A stretch of 64,000 nt of DNA, from positions 33,915,110 through 33,979,109 of the forward strand of contig CM057156.1 in assembly GCA_029962745.1 (NCBI GenBank), written 5' to 3'. This document shows, piece by piece, positions 12,480 through 24,141 of the stretch. Position 1 is the stretch's first letter. Each line of letters begins with the position of its first letter. Source of the DNA: Echinometra lucunter (Eukaryota > Echinodermata > Echinoidea > Camarodonta > Echinometridae). The translations under genes and the position numbers were made by a program. A model generated the notes under the pieces. It was not told the origin of the DNA. It searched no databases and worked only from the letters and a program-made list of their open reading frames with translations.

Positions 12480-15050
12480 TTATAGAATTATTGTCACTCT
12501 TATGGCATGATTGGAGCGGTACAAACAGAAAGTAATTGTAAGGAAGGTTTGATGTTTGACTGTCTGCTAAGTTAGGCGCTCTAGACTGTGACATCATTGT
12601 CAGATCAGTCGCTTGAACATTGGACGAGGATGGATACCTTTGTATATTTTCACCCCCCTCCCTACAGCTTATGTATAATTTTTGTCTTCTTTCATTCATG
12701 AGCAGATTGTTCTGATTTTTTTCTGTTAAGAAGAAACTCAGTTTTGATTGTTTCCATTTATTTTCTTTGAATGAAACTTGTTAGCGTGAGCATGAGAAAA
12801 AAGAGTGTAATTTTATTTCTATTTTATTATTTGCTTCAATGTTTTTCTCACTTCAAATTATCACCAATACAATATCAATAGATGTCCTGTTTATATTCCA
12901 TGTCTGATCTAACCATTTTGGAAAGAGTTCAGCATGGACATATCTTCACAAAGTAATTAGTATAAAGCTCACTGCTTAATGGTAATTGTAGATATTGCAA
13001 ACAAGTACAAAAAAAACCCCTGATACATTATCATGCTCTGTAGATTAGCTGTGTATTTGACGTAAGCATTAGTGGAAAAGGGAAGCTATTTAATAACTGA
13101 TATATGTTTGTGTAGTTTGTATGATCTGGTGAACTCTTCTCTACAGTTATAAAAGAAATTAAATCATGTACAAAGTAATGCTAATTTAATATCTAATAAT
13201 TATATATATTATCATTTAGCTGGAGATTACTATAGATCATATGAAATTTGTAGACAAACAATTGACTTCAAACCTTTGTATGTTTTATACACCTATCATT
13301 TATGAATACACAGTTGTCATTATTTGAGCTGTAGTATCAGATTATGCACTAGATTTCTTCTTTTACAGAACTAAAAATGACAGTCTTTGTATCGTAAATG
13401 TTTATATTTTTCATTATTTGCTTATCATCTAGTATGTAACATAGTGGAAAGATTTTACGTGTGAGTATTTGCATTTTTTTTCCTCATTGTAATGAATCAA
13501 TGAACAGGTACTTCATATGTATTATGTTTGTTAAAATTATTATTATTTACTCATACAAGAAGACGAGGAATTAAATCAGTGCTATTTTAGATTGATCAGT
13601 TCTTTCTGACAATTAGAAACAAAACAATATCTGTTACTCTGAATGGTCAATGTCCTGAATTTGTTCATTGTGTATTTCTTGCATGATTTCATTTTAGAAA
13701 TTGTCATGGAAAGGTTGTAAAATCACCATTGAAAATCAAAGGTACGCAAACAAACCCAGTTTGAACTATGTAAAGGGTTGCATGGTGTAATTAAAGCACA
13801 GCGCTTCATACTCACTGAAAATTGGCCTTTATTCCACTTTATTTCACTCACCTGTGACTCTTGACTACTGTTTATCATTATGTGGGATCTCTAGTAATGA
13901 TTAAAACTGCTCCAGTCTCCCTTTTCTGACAAACATGAGTTTGGTTGACACCTCTGAGTTTGTTTTGTGTGATAAAGAATGATTTACTATGGTTGGATTT
14001 TCACCTCTTTTCTTTCTGGTTTCATTTCTTTCCTAAAGTTAAGCTTTTTGAGGTGTGTCTAAGACTGTAGGAATTTGTGAATTATTTCTGAATCTGTTTC
14101 AGACACATTTCAAACAAAGCAAAAGGAGGTACATGAAGATTGAGAGAGTTGACACATTCAGATGAAGGTATTAGATTGAGGCACATCAGCATAAAGCTTG
14201 TATTTTGCAAGTGGATAAAAAACCCTCTGCTTTTGTTCATCTCAGACTTGAGTTCTCCATTCAAAGTTGGGGAACGACGGTGTCATCCCAACTTACAGTA
14301 GAAATGCTTGGAGCAGCATAGCACAACATCTTTATAGCAAGTTTAAAGACAAGGGTTGTAGTTTTGTTCTATGTTAGCAGCATGTCAGCTCTTTTAATCT
14401 TCACCTTATCTCTTTGATCATTCATGGGAACTTTTTCTTTTCCGTTTTGAATGTTCGGGCTCGAGCCAGGGGAGACCTAATATGCAACTCTCACTGTTTA
14501 TACATATTTAAGCACATTAAGATGTGGCTTTTTAAAATCTGAGAGGTTGGCATACAACAACCAATGGAATTACAAATGAACAAGTTATTGTTCTTTAACA
14601 ACTGGAATGTTCTTAAATGGAAAACCAACTCCTGATAGAGAAATTGATGGGGTTTGATTACAACTATGATACTAGCAAGACATGAATATAAACCAGAAAT
14701 GAAAGAAAGGAAAAAAAATGGGATTGAATACTTAATGGTGCTAAAAGTACTTGATAGTCCAGGAAATAAGAGTGTGTAGTCAGTAGCATCAATGCAGGCT
14801 GTGTGCATTGTACCCCTTAACAATGATGAATAAACGGATCATTTATCTGACAGCAATGAATATCTGATTGACCATGGCAAGTTATTTGGACATTCCAGCA
14901 GAAGTAGATTAGTGATCATGAAAGCATCATGTATACACTATAATATAGTGGCGCTGTCCTTCCCACCATAATACTGCTACACTGTTCTAAGTTGATGCTC
15001 ATAAACGAGACTGAATAAGAGGGTTTGGTGGAGATGAAAGTGACGAGACA
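12480..15050. other. Intergenic, nothing recognised
   Basis: AT-rich sequence between the convergent tropomyosin and ARNT genes. No exon, RNA gene or clear repeat was seen. Confidence 0.5.
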
Positions 15051-15051
15051 A

Positions 15052-15292
15052 ATCGAGGGTTTAGTGCAACAAAGGACTATCTGCATTTTTCGGTCAAAAT
15101 GAGGTTTTGATATCAAAATGATCAGTAAGAGACCAGGAACCCATTGGTAATAAATGTTTCTACAGTAGGATATCACCCAAAGTATGTATGGCCATCTGCA
15201 TTAAACCAGTGTTTACAACACAACTTCATTGCAAGTTTTCTCAAAATGGGCAAAAACACAGATAGCCTTTTGTTGCACTAAATCCTCGAAAT
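15052..15292. repeat. Inverted repeat, arms about 60 bp
   Basis: TTTAGTGCAACAAAGG with flanking bases on the left (15052-15112) is matched in reverse on the right (15232-15292, CCTTTTGTTGCACTAAA). The loop is about 120 bp. Probably a foldback element or remnant. Confidence 0.65.
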
Positions 15293-15688
15293 ATTGGTTG
15301 TTGATTGAATGGAGATTGAAGTGCTTATGTGGTCAGAGAGGTAGTAATCACATGGTTTTAACTATGGAGGGCAGTAATTGCAGAAGTGATTGCCATTTAA
15401 TGCAGAAATGTCAACATTTTAAGCCAACAAAATGCCATATCCTGAACTAGAATATGTCAGATTGCATTGTTAAGAATGTCCTTTCTATGATTTTGTGTAT
15501 ACTATTTATTGCAGATATCTGTGTACACAAATAAGAGCGAGCAAATAAATAAATGGCCTCCATAGTTTGATATGTGATGATTGAAATGGATGATCAAAGT
15601 ATGAAGTGAATGGTTTCAAGAGGAATTGTCCACACTACTGCAACTATTCATGTTGCTTTGAAAGGTACTCCTTTTCATGATACAAGGT

Positions 15689-16015
15689 GGGGGGGGGGGG
15701 GATGGGCTGTTTCACAAAGCTGTATGCAAAGTTACACATGACTGTAAGAATGACTTTAATATAGACAGCCAAATGGGATTCTCAATCATGTTCAATTGAA
15801 TAAGCTAAATTTGAAATATCAGTGTAGATTAAGATTATTAACAAAATATTTTTAATGTGAAGCAAAGGTTTTGCAAACAATTTGATTGAGATTATGGGAA
15901 ATACCATCAAACTTTTTCACTTTTTAAAACACATGGAAAAACTTTGGGCATTCCATTTGGTTGTTAATAGTATAAGTCATGCGTAACTTTACACTCGGCT
16001 TTATGAAACGCTCCC
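15689..16015. mobile_element. Foldback element with GTTTCA(C/T)AAAGC ends
   Basis: The left end GGGCTGTTTCACAAAGC and ...AAAGTTACACATGACT is mirrored at the right by AGTCATGCGTAACTTT...GGCTTTATGAAACG. Arms are about 40 bp and the span about 310 bp. A 13-G run abuts the left end (15689-15701). No coding capacity; a non-autonomous DNA element. Confidence 0.7.
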
Positions 16016-16769
16016 AGATCTTACATGATGTGCACAGCCTTTGGGTGTACACATGGCCTAAATTCTAGAACCACTGAAATATTGCAGAAGTGGGGATACA
16101 TAGCGAGTGAGGTGATCGATATTTATGAAATATGAATGAAAATTGTTTTCATGAAATTCAGTAACAAATATGGGCCTTTATGTGAAGAATACGTTTTATT
16201 GCAAGCAGTAAAGATCAGTTACTAGTCTCTACATCCGAAAGTGGAAAATAATTCGGAAATGACATTAAGCGTTTTGTGTATTTAAAACACAGACCAATAT
16301 TTACTGGATAGCTATGAAAGTATTGTTAAAGGGAAATGAATTTTGAGAGGCTGGGTTGACTGCATATGGAAAGCAACTTGTGCAGGAGTCTTGTACACAG
16401 CAAATACCTTTTTTCAAAAAGGAAAAAGTAAGGAAGTGGGTAAAAAGAAAATTACTATCACCTTGTAAAGTGGAAACCTTAAGCATCCACAAAATTAGGC
16501 CATTGATTATAAATCTACAGCAGAACAGAAGGGGAATATAAGATTACATGGAAAGGATACAATATTAGCTAATACACAAAGTCCTTGTAATACATGTATT
16601 AAAAAAAAGTGATTCATCCTGACTTTTGATGAAATATGAATGAAATGATGTGCCTAGAGCCAGTAGAGCACTAATCCATGCAAACAAAGTGTAATAATTA
16701 CTTGAAAAATCATATGTGCTCTAGTAAGTGAGAAATACCCCCCCCCCAAAAAAAAAAAAAAGATACCAA

Positions 16770-17180
16770 ACAAACTTTACCCAACATTCTAGGGGTTAGC
16801 TGTCAAAGAGTTTGAGAAAACTAAAGATAACATAAGACCACACCATTAGAACCATTACCATGGTACCCATGTTACAAACACTGTTATTTGATGCTACAGG
16901 CGTACCTTGTTATAACAAACTCCTCTTCACCAAGGAAATAACCTCTTTAGATTGAAACCTTTTTATATCAAGGCTAAAAAAACAATAAAATACAAAGAAA
17001 TGGGACTGGTAAAATGACCCTGTTTAACGAGTTTTTTTTTTATAACAGTATTCTTTATAATGAGGTTCCACTGTATATGTTGAAATTACCGTGGTTGTGC
17101 CAGAGGTACCATAGTTCTTTTTTTTTTCAAGAAGGGCATTTATGGAATTGAACGGCTGTTAGATTCAGCAAATCTCCCAA
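16770..17180. repeat. Dispersed repeat, interrupted by a MITE
   Basis: The segment with GTCAAAGAGTTTGAGAAAA and ATAACATAAGACCAC is also found, same strand, at about 36660-36800 inside an ARNT intron. In this copy the similarity resumes beyond the TIR element at 16897-17073 (GGAATTGAACGGCTGTTAGATTC), so the MITE inserted into an older repeat. Confidence 0.65.
16897..17073. mobile_element. pogo/Tc1-like MITE flanked by TA
   Basis: The ends CAGGCGTACCTTGTTATAAC and (reverse complement of the right end) CAGTGGAACCTCATTATAAA match over about 22 bp and are flanked by TA on both sides (16895-16896 and 17074-17075). CAGT.GAACCTC.TTATAA is typical of pogo/Tigger-type ends. It is 177 bp with no ORF. 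Confidence 0.75.
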
Positions 17181-17450
17181 TTCATACCTGTGCATGCTCA
17201 TACATTGACTAGTCTACCTGACTGGTAGCTTTTGTGTTAATTGAGGGCATATTTGAACTCACAATATATATGTTTCTTTATAGAAATAATATTTAAACTC
17301 ATATTTTAATGTAGTATACAAACATTGAATTCCTAACATACAGACCAAACAAAATGTCTTTTGGTGTTTGTTACACTATAAAAAAAGGGCTAAAATTTTT
17401 TAGCTTTCATCAGATGAAATATCACTTTCACCAGCATTTTATATCTTACT

Positions 17451-17505
17451 GCCATGGTTTCCGGGCCATGGTTTCTGGGCCATGGTTTCCGGGCCATGGT
17501 TCTGT
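17451..17505. repeat. Short tandem repeat of GGGCCATGGTTTC
   Basis: Four nearly identical units of about 16 bp, each containing CCATGG. Confidence 0.9.
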
Positions 17506-18011
17506 GAATAGGAATGCCATTTCTCATACAGAATAAAAAAAGTGATTGAGAAATTTTCTTAATGAAACCATATCATCTTTAAAGCAATGAAAATATTTCA
17601 AATGTGAAAGGAACATACAGTATACATCTATTAGGAAGCTGGTTGCAAACTATAATCCACACTGTACACATTTCCTCTTTCAAGAACTTATTAATAATGT
17701 CTTCCGACCTTTGATAACACTAAAATGGTACACTTACATGTAAGAAAGGCTGTAAAATGCTTCTAGCTGGATTAGGTAACTGTCACATTATATGCTCGTC
17801 TTAAGAGAGGAAGTTGATGTAGCACAGGATAAGAACTGTCTGGTATGGTCGATTTGTGTATGAAAGGAAGGATGAACTGCTTTACATCTTTCACAAAATT
17901 ATTCTGGCCTATCAGGGCCTAGGAAAATATCAAATACATTAAAAAGAAATGTGACCAGCAAAACCTTTGTGATAAGAGTGTTTAAATTGTGTTCTTTGTA
18001 AGAATAATAAT

Positions 18012-18233
18012 CAGTGTTGGATCCAAGACAGTCTCAGGCAAGACTGAGACCGAGATCGAGACATTAGCGTCCGAGGCTGAGACGAGACCGAGACACTTGT
18101 ATCCAGAATCAGCTGAGACCAAGACCGAGAACGAGACATTAGCGTCCGAGACCGAGACGAGACACGAGAGACACACAATCACTGTCTCGAGAATGTCTCG
18201 AGACCGAGACATGTCTCAAGACACCCAACACTG
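18012..18233. mobile_element. GAGACC-rich MITE, copy 1
   Basis: Ends CAGTGTTGGATCCAAGAC and GTCTCAAGACACCCAACACTG form an imperfect terminal inverted repeat. The inside is built of GAGACCGAGAC and CATTAGCGTCCGAG units. Open frames across it are repeat-derived. Confidence 0.75.
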
Positions 18234-18286
18234 TATATAAGGTTGTAGATAAGATTGTTATAGGGCAGGGGGCTTGAGTATAATGC

Positions 18287-18304
18287 GGGGGGGGGGGGGG
18301 GGGG
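18287..18304. repeat. Poly-G run (18)
   Basis: Eighteen consecutive G between the two GAGACC-type MITEs. Confidence 0.9.
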
Positions 18305-18554
18305 TACAGATGTGGGACTTTTCTGTTTTTGTAACATAGTCTTTGGGCGCCCGGCCGTCAATTCTGAATTCTGTTTACTTCTAGTTTTTTCTGCGTATGT
18401 ATTATGGTATGTATTCACTGTATTTCAAGGTATCCAACTCTGAATCTCTACTCTCCTTCGGGTTCTTCTTACTTACAGGATGAAAACAATGTGATTTTAT
18501 TCTACAGATTGAAGTAAAGCAGTGAGATTAACTCGTCAAAATTGAGCTCTTTTT

Positions 18555-18709
18555 CAGTGTCTCGCCGATGTCTCGGCCTCCGAGACACGAGACATTTGCC
18601 TTTGAGACAGAGACCGAGACCAAGACATTAGCGTCCGAGACCGAGACAAGACATGAGACAGACGATCACTGTCTCGAGACCAAGACATGTCTCAAGACAC
18701 CCAACACTG
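18555..18709. mobile_element. GAGACC-rich MITE, copy 2
   Basis: Same family and orientation as the element at 18012-18233. It shares CATTAGCGTCCGAGACCGAG and the right end CTCAAGACACCCAACACTG. It is shorter (155 bp), with a divergent left end CAGTGTCTCGCCGATG. Confidence 0.7.
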
Positions 18710-19529
18710 ATAATAATAATAGCCATTATGGAAGATTTAACTGTACCTCTTACATTATTGGTTTCTTTCTCTAATGGCAGAATTTCAGCACAGTGATTAT
18801 TTCCTTCATCATTATGATCTAGGATTGATCATTACGCCTTTACCAAGATGCAGGCTGACACTTTCAATTTCAGCTACAGAACCAAATATAGACAGAATCC
18901 CATCTCTGCTGGGTTACACACACCCACATGCTCTGAGATACGAGACAGATATGTCACGTGGTTTCGATCAAAGAGGTTGGTTTCAAAGCTACCCAGTATA
19001 ATTGAAACGATTGTTAGTCTTCATGATGGGGTTGTTGAGGTATGTGAGTGATCACTTAAGCAAAAAGGAAGACTTAACTGGTCAACATTCCTTGCATGAC
19101 AGCTTCTTTTATCATTAGACATAAATACTCATTGTGCTTTTATTGATAACATCATTTCTAATGCCATGTAATGGATTAATTCTCTGAGGTTGTTTCTTCT
19201 TAATTTCTTCTATTTTCTCTCCATCTGTCATCCTTCATATCCTCTCTTTCTTTTATTTCCTTCCCTTCCTTCTTTCTTTCTTTGCATCCTGGTTGTACTT
19301 CTAAGCTCTCTCTTGTTAAACAGGCCATACTTACATAATCTTTTTTTCTTTATTTTCATCTATTCCTTTCCTCTTTTCACTTTCTCATCTCTTTACCTAC
19401 TTTCCCTTCCTTCTAAAGTAAACAGCTTTCTACCAGTTTCCTCCTCCCCATTCTCTGTGCCACGATTCTCTTGATTTTGTTATCAATTAAAACGACACAG
19501 AGTAATGATACATAATTCTAGACAACTCC

Positions 19530-19554
19530 ATCTCTCTCTCTCTCTCCCTCTCCG

Positions 19555-19610
<56 letters not shown>
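19530..19610. repeat. (CT)n microsatellite
   Basis: About 80 bases of CT with two interruptions, preceded by a pyrimidine-rich stretch (19195-19470). Confidence 0.95.
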
Positions 19611-19615
<5 letters not shown>

Positions 19616-20381
19616 GCTCTATATAGAATACATACACAGTCATATCTACTTGTTTTAACAATGAGCCAAGGTAAACAGAACATAAGCTCATCTGTAAAAT
19701 TTCCAACAGCACCATTTAATTGCTCATAACTTACCAAGCACAAGGCTTGGTACATTCACTTTCTATTATTGTCCACATTTCATATTCTTGACTACATGAT
19801 ACACACAAGGCTAAAATTGGCTATTCCATCATGATTCTATAATCATTTCTCGTAAAAATGACACATGTATTAGTAGACTAAAAACAAATTAACAATTTCA
19901 CAAGTTTTACAGAAATCAAATTACATAATTCATTCCATACCATTCAAATCAAAGGACATACGGATAAATATAAACTACCATGTAATAATTTACTAATTGC
20001 TTGGATTCAATATGAATTATAAATGAAAAGGAACTATTCTGAAAAAAAAGACCATGTTATATGACCTGGTCTGGAAATACATGTATAGTGACAGATTTTT
20101 CATCCAGGAGAATTACTGGATACATTCTCGTTTTAAAACCACAATACTAAGATTATTTAAGATTGTTATTGCATATTTATATCTAGAATAGAGAGATACA
20201 CTTCCAAACAGATATCCAACCCTTTCATGCTCAGAATGTTATGCAATGCTTAACATACCGGTAGACCTACCAGCAAATACATTTTTAGTAATGTAAACAA
20301 AGAAGCCTAGGCCTACCAAGCTATTTATAAACCCTCCTTCACACGTAATGTGGTAAACCACCACATGAAAAATGCACCTTG

Positions 20382-20609
20382 AGGCCCTGTCCCATACTAC
20401 CGTTTAATCCGTCTGCCTCCATCTAAATACTGATGTTTAACGGTGTCAGATGGAGGCAAATTAAAAAAATTGTGGCCATGAACAAGCACCGTCTGCCAAC
20501 GTCTAGATACATCTGTAAACCAGCTGAAGAATGAATTTAAAAAGTCCAATAAACATATGCGTTCGTTTCGTAGACGGAATCGTGAAACGGTAATATGGGA
20601 CAGGGCCTT
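20382..20609. mobile_element. MITE with GGCCCTGTCCCATA ends
   Basis: The left end AGGCCCTGTCCCATACTACC is matched by the right end GGTAATATGGGACAGGGCCT. Internally TCTGCCTCCATCTAAAT and CAACGTCTAGATACATCTG recur in mixed orientation. It is 228 bp with no ORF. The ends resemble PIF/Harbinger-type termini; no clear target duplication was identified. Confidence 0.75.
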
Positions 20610-20639
20610 TAACAAAATAAAACAATACCATAGGTACAG

Positions 20640-20705
20640 TGGCATATCTAAGGGGGGGGGGAGGGGGCATGAGCCACAGGCGCCACTTTTAGGGGGGGCG
20701 CAGCG
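20640..20705. repeat. G-rich element end (CAGTGGCATATCTAAGG)
   Basis: A copy of the CAGTGGCGTA..TAGG-type transposon end followed by runs of G (20651-20660 and 20692-20698). Related ends occur at 34926, 54738, 55795 and 59050. Another long G run lies at 20894-20908. Confidence 0.5.
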
Positions 20706-20899
20706 CACATGTATATCTTATGTGAGCGTTATAAGATTAAGGAATATAAAGCAATCAATGCTTTTGTCATTTTATTTTTCCGCTCTTGATTTTTAGGTTT
20801 GTTACCCTAACATGTGAACAGACCTAAAGAAAGTGGCAACCTGGTGAGAGGTTTAATTATGGAGTTTATAACAAACAAAAAACAACTAGATGGTGGGGG

Positions 20900-22290
20900 G
20901 GGGGGGGGGAGGGGCAACATTGGACCAGCCATATATTAATATACCTTGGACCAGGAACAGGTTTCAAATTTTTTTTTTTTTTTCATGTCTCAAATTCTCC
21001 TTTTTGATTGGAATGAAACCAACGGAAAATGTTGCAGGAATACTTCATTTTACATACAATCATTGTCTATGTACATTTCTATTTAATTCACAAGCCAAAC
21101 CCTAATCTCCAACTGTTTCAGATAGTGTGGTATACAAGCATAGCAACAATTATTACTGGTACAGAAATTTCACAAGATATACACAACTCTTTTTACAATA
21201 ATTTTTGGACAAACCTGGCTTCTTGCAAGTTCAGCATTTCCAGCAGAATTGTCCAAGATTAAGAAAATCTCTAAAGTCGTTTGCATCACATCTTAAACAT
21301 ATCATTATAATCTGAAGATGCAAGGGATATTATGAAATTAAAAAAAAAAAAAAAACCAACAGAGCAATAACATACTACAATATTTATAACATTTACTATA
21401 TGTACACCCCACTTGGTGAGGTAATGTATGCAAAACATACAGAAGATAATAAATTGTACAAACTGGGAATGACAATAAAAAAACAAATCATCAGTCTGCA
21501 GTTTGCATTTCATGCATCTCTGTCTAAAGTGATACACAGTATTTCAAGAAATTTCTTCAGAATGTAAGGGATAACTGCATACAGCTAACCGGTACTCTTT
21601 AAGTTCTGGCATGGGCACTGCATTTTCGAGGGAGCCTGGCTTTCAGTTATTCAAAGTCATTCTGATTTGATATCTGACAGCAGAAGTAATTCTGCTGATT
21701 GAAAAGTGAATATCTCTTTCTTTCAAATTGTTTTTGTGGCAAAGGACAGCAGTGAAAGTAAAAGAAAAAATAATAAAATCAGGATTAATGAATACATGAA
21801 ATGATAATTTCCATATGTAACAGTAAAGTTTAACAAACTTAATATCAATGATTACAACAACAAATACTAAGAACCCCATTAGCTAGTATCTAAATAGACA
21901 AACATATCTATATCTATCAAAATTTATGACATTTATCACACATAAAAGAACATGTACATAACATTCTTTCTCTTTTATAACCATACAAAAAGAAAATTGA
22001 TACAACTGTCAAAATAACAAATATGTACAACATACTACAGGACATGATTAAGCTACTAAAATCATATTTCCATTCAGGCTATATTCGTTAAAGTGCTAAA
22101 GTACAGAATGTTCTAAAACTATTGCATTAACCACAAACAAATCCTATAAAAGTTAAGACCTCAGCCAAACTAATGATATTGGTGAAATATGTAATTCAGT
22201 ACTATATTCTGCTAAAGCATTCCTTTCACATAACTCACTAAGGACATGTACTCACTGACCATGGCAAGAAAGAGGATATAAACATTAAAA
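20900..22290. other. Intergenic, nothing recognised
   Basis: AT-rich sequence with short A and T runs. No exon or structured repeat seen. Confidence 0.45.
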
Positions 22291-22296
22291 CATTAT

Positions 22297-22702
22297 GGCC
22301 GGAATTCACAAAGGTGGTTTAAATTGGTCCATGGTTTAGGCAAATTTTGTGGTGTAAGTGCACTTGACTTAGCGCGTGCACTAAGAAAGGTCCAATGATA
22401 AAAGCGCGCGTATGGCAAAGGGCGCCAAATTTACGCTTGTTACCATGGTCTAGACCACGGTTTATGTATATTAATGCTTGTTGCCATGGTTTAAACCACG
22501 GTTTATGTAAATTAATCTAAGCATGAATTTACATAAACCGTGGTCTAAACCATGGCAACAAGCGTAAATCTAGCGCCCTTAGCCACACGCGCGCATTTAT
22601 CATTGAACCTATCTTAGTGTACGCGCTAAATCAAGCGCACTTGTACCACAAAATTTGCCTAAACCATGGACTAAATTTAAACCACCTTTATGAATTCCAG
22701 CC
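22297..22702. mobile_element. Long foldback MITE, arms about 150-200 bp
   Basis: The left end GGCCGGAATTCACAAAGG and right end CCTTTATGAATTCCAGCC begin two long arms that match in reverse over most of the element, including TTTAGGCAAATTTTGTGGT and CGCTTGTTACCATGGTCTAG. The trinucleotide TAT flanks both ends (22294-22296, 22703-22705), a candidate target duplication. The left arm has an extra internal copy of CCATGGTTTAAACCACGG. No ORF; likely a non-autonomous element. Confidence 0.85.
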
Positions 22703-22705
22703 TAT

Positions 22706-23520
22706 GAGATCAAATAAGAAATAATTATATAGATATCTAATTACAAATTAAACATATATTTTGTTCATGATTAAAAGAATGAATGTTTAAAAGAATTTAT
22801 AGTAAATTCACTTACAATGATTGTTTTGGACATGATGAAAGGATGGCAGCCAACAGATAGTATGCTTGTATTCCTTGTATTGATGTATTATTCATGAACA
22901 AGATTTGCAAAATACTCATCTTCTTATTTTGCTATCTCTGTGAATAATTTACAGTCAAAATATGAAAGAATGACAAGATAATAGGAAAATAGGAAAAGAG
23001 TGAACAGAATGTAGATAGCGAATATTTGCATCATAATATAATAATATATGTAATGAACTGTGTATGCTTTATAACTAAAACAACTACACTAAATCACCTT
23101 TTGATAATGCCAATTCCACATTATCATATTATCGTTAACGTAGTTCTGACTGTCACAAACATATGCTTATCAATCACGAATATTTCTGAAAATAAGTCAA
23201 ACTTTGCGATCAAACTTTGGCAGTAATAATGACACAAGTAGCAATGCACATGGTCAAATCATGGTTTGTGTATGACAAATTCCCAGTTAATTTATCACTC
23301 TTTTAATTCTTACTGACAGATAGACCTTTAAAGCTAAATCTTTTAAGGTCAATGTTGTGATCATTACATGATACACATGAATAGTTTCAGTGCACAATTA
23401 TAAAGGTTATTTCTGATAACCAGAATCAATCAATATCACCTGCATGTTATTTGATATATCAAGCTACATTTCTACAAATATTCACCTGCCAACATGATTT
23501 ATGGGAGACTACTCTCAAGC
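22706..23520. other. Intergenic or distal ARNT 3' UTR
   Basis: AT-rich, no exon recognised. Some of it could be 3' UTR if ARNT uses a poly(A) site beyond the one suggested at 23527-23532. Confidence 0.4.
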
Positions 23521-23526
23521 ACATTG

Positions 23527-23532
23527 TTTATT
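23527..23532 (-). promoter_or_regulatory. Candidate ARNT poly(A) signal
   Basis: AATAAA on the minus strand, about 290 bases after the ARNT stop. Motif only; other AATAAA-like sites lie further on. Confidence 0.35.
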
Positions 23533-23824
23533 ATTTTTGAAAGAATAATAACATAAAACTAGCCACATATTTCTTCCTATTGATAGCTATAAAACCCTTC
23601 TCCCTAGATGTTCAACAACTGCCTATCAAAAGCTGTGTTACATTAAAGAGGGTAGGGGTCATTTAAGATACTAGTACGGAATGTCAGAGAACTTTACACT
23701 TGGCTATTGAGGGGTAAAAATGTTTAGTTAGGGATATTTTTTGGATGACAACATGCTTCCTCTGCCCCCCCCCCCTCCACCATTCCAGTGAATGAACTTT
23801 GTAACTTCTCACAGGTGATGTCTA

Positions 23825-24141
23825 TCACTCTGAGAAGGCTGGAAACATTGAGATATCTTGAAACTCTTCCACCTGTTGATTGACAGGGTATCCAGTAGTG
23901 GTGGGTTGTCCCTCAAGCATACGATAGATATCTGCTGTGAACTCCTCCTGCACAGGCGGGGCCTGCCCACCTCCGCTGGGGTTCTCTGCTGTAGGAGGGG
24001 CACTGCTGGTTGTTTGCTGCCACTGCTGTGGTTGAGGCTGTTGCTGTTGTTGTTGCTGTTGCTGCCACATGCCGTGGTCTCTTCGCCCCATGGAGGAATC
24101 ATCGCTGCGTCCGCTGTATGCCATCTGACTAGCTTGGGAGC
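23825..24141 (-). CDS. ARNT: ARNT exon 15 (last): Gln-rich C-terminus and stop
   Basis: The acceptor is AACATTTCAG. The exon opens with GC, completing a Gly codon begun in exon 14. It encodes 104 residues: a Ser/Gly/Arg-rich start, a Gln-rich tract near residues 684-698 (nine Gln, then PQPQQWQQ), an acidic [13 protein letters not shown] segment and the ending [14 protein letters not shown], then TGA at 23825-23827. The human C-terminus, ...EEFPDLTMFPPFSE, is nearly the same; this is the conserved end of the transactivation domain. The CAA/CAG tract is repeat-like in DNA and may vary in length. Confidence 0.97.
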
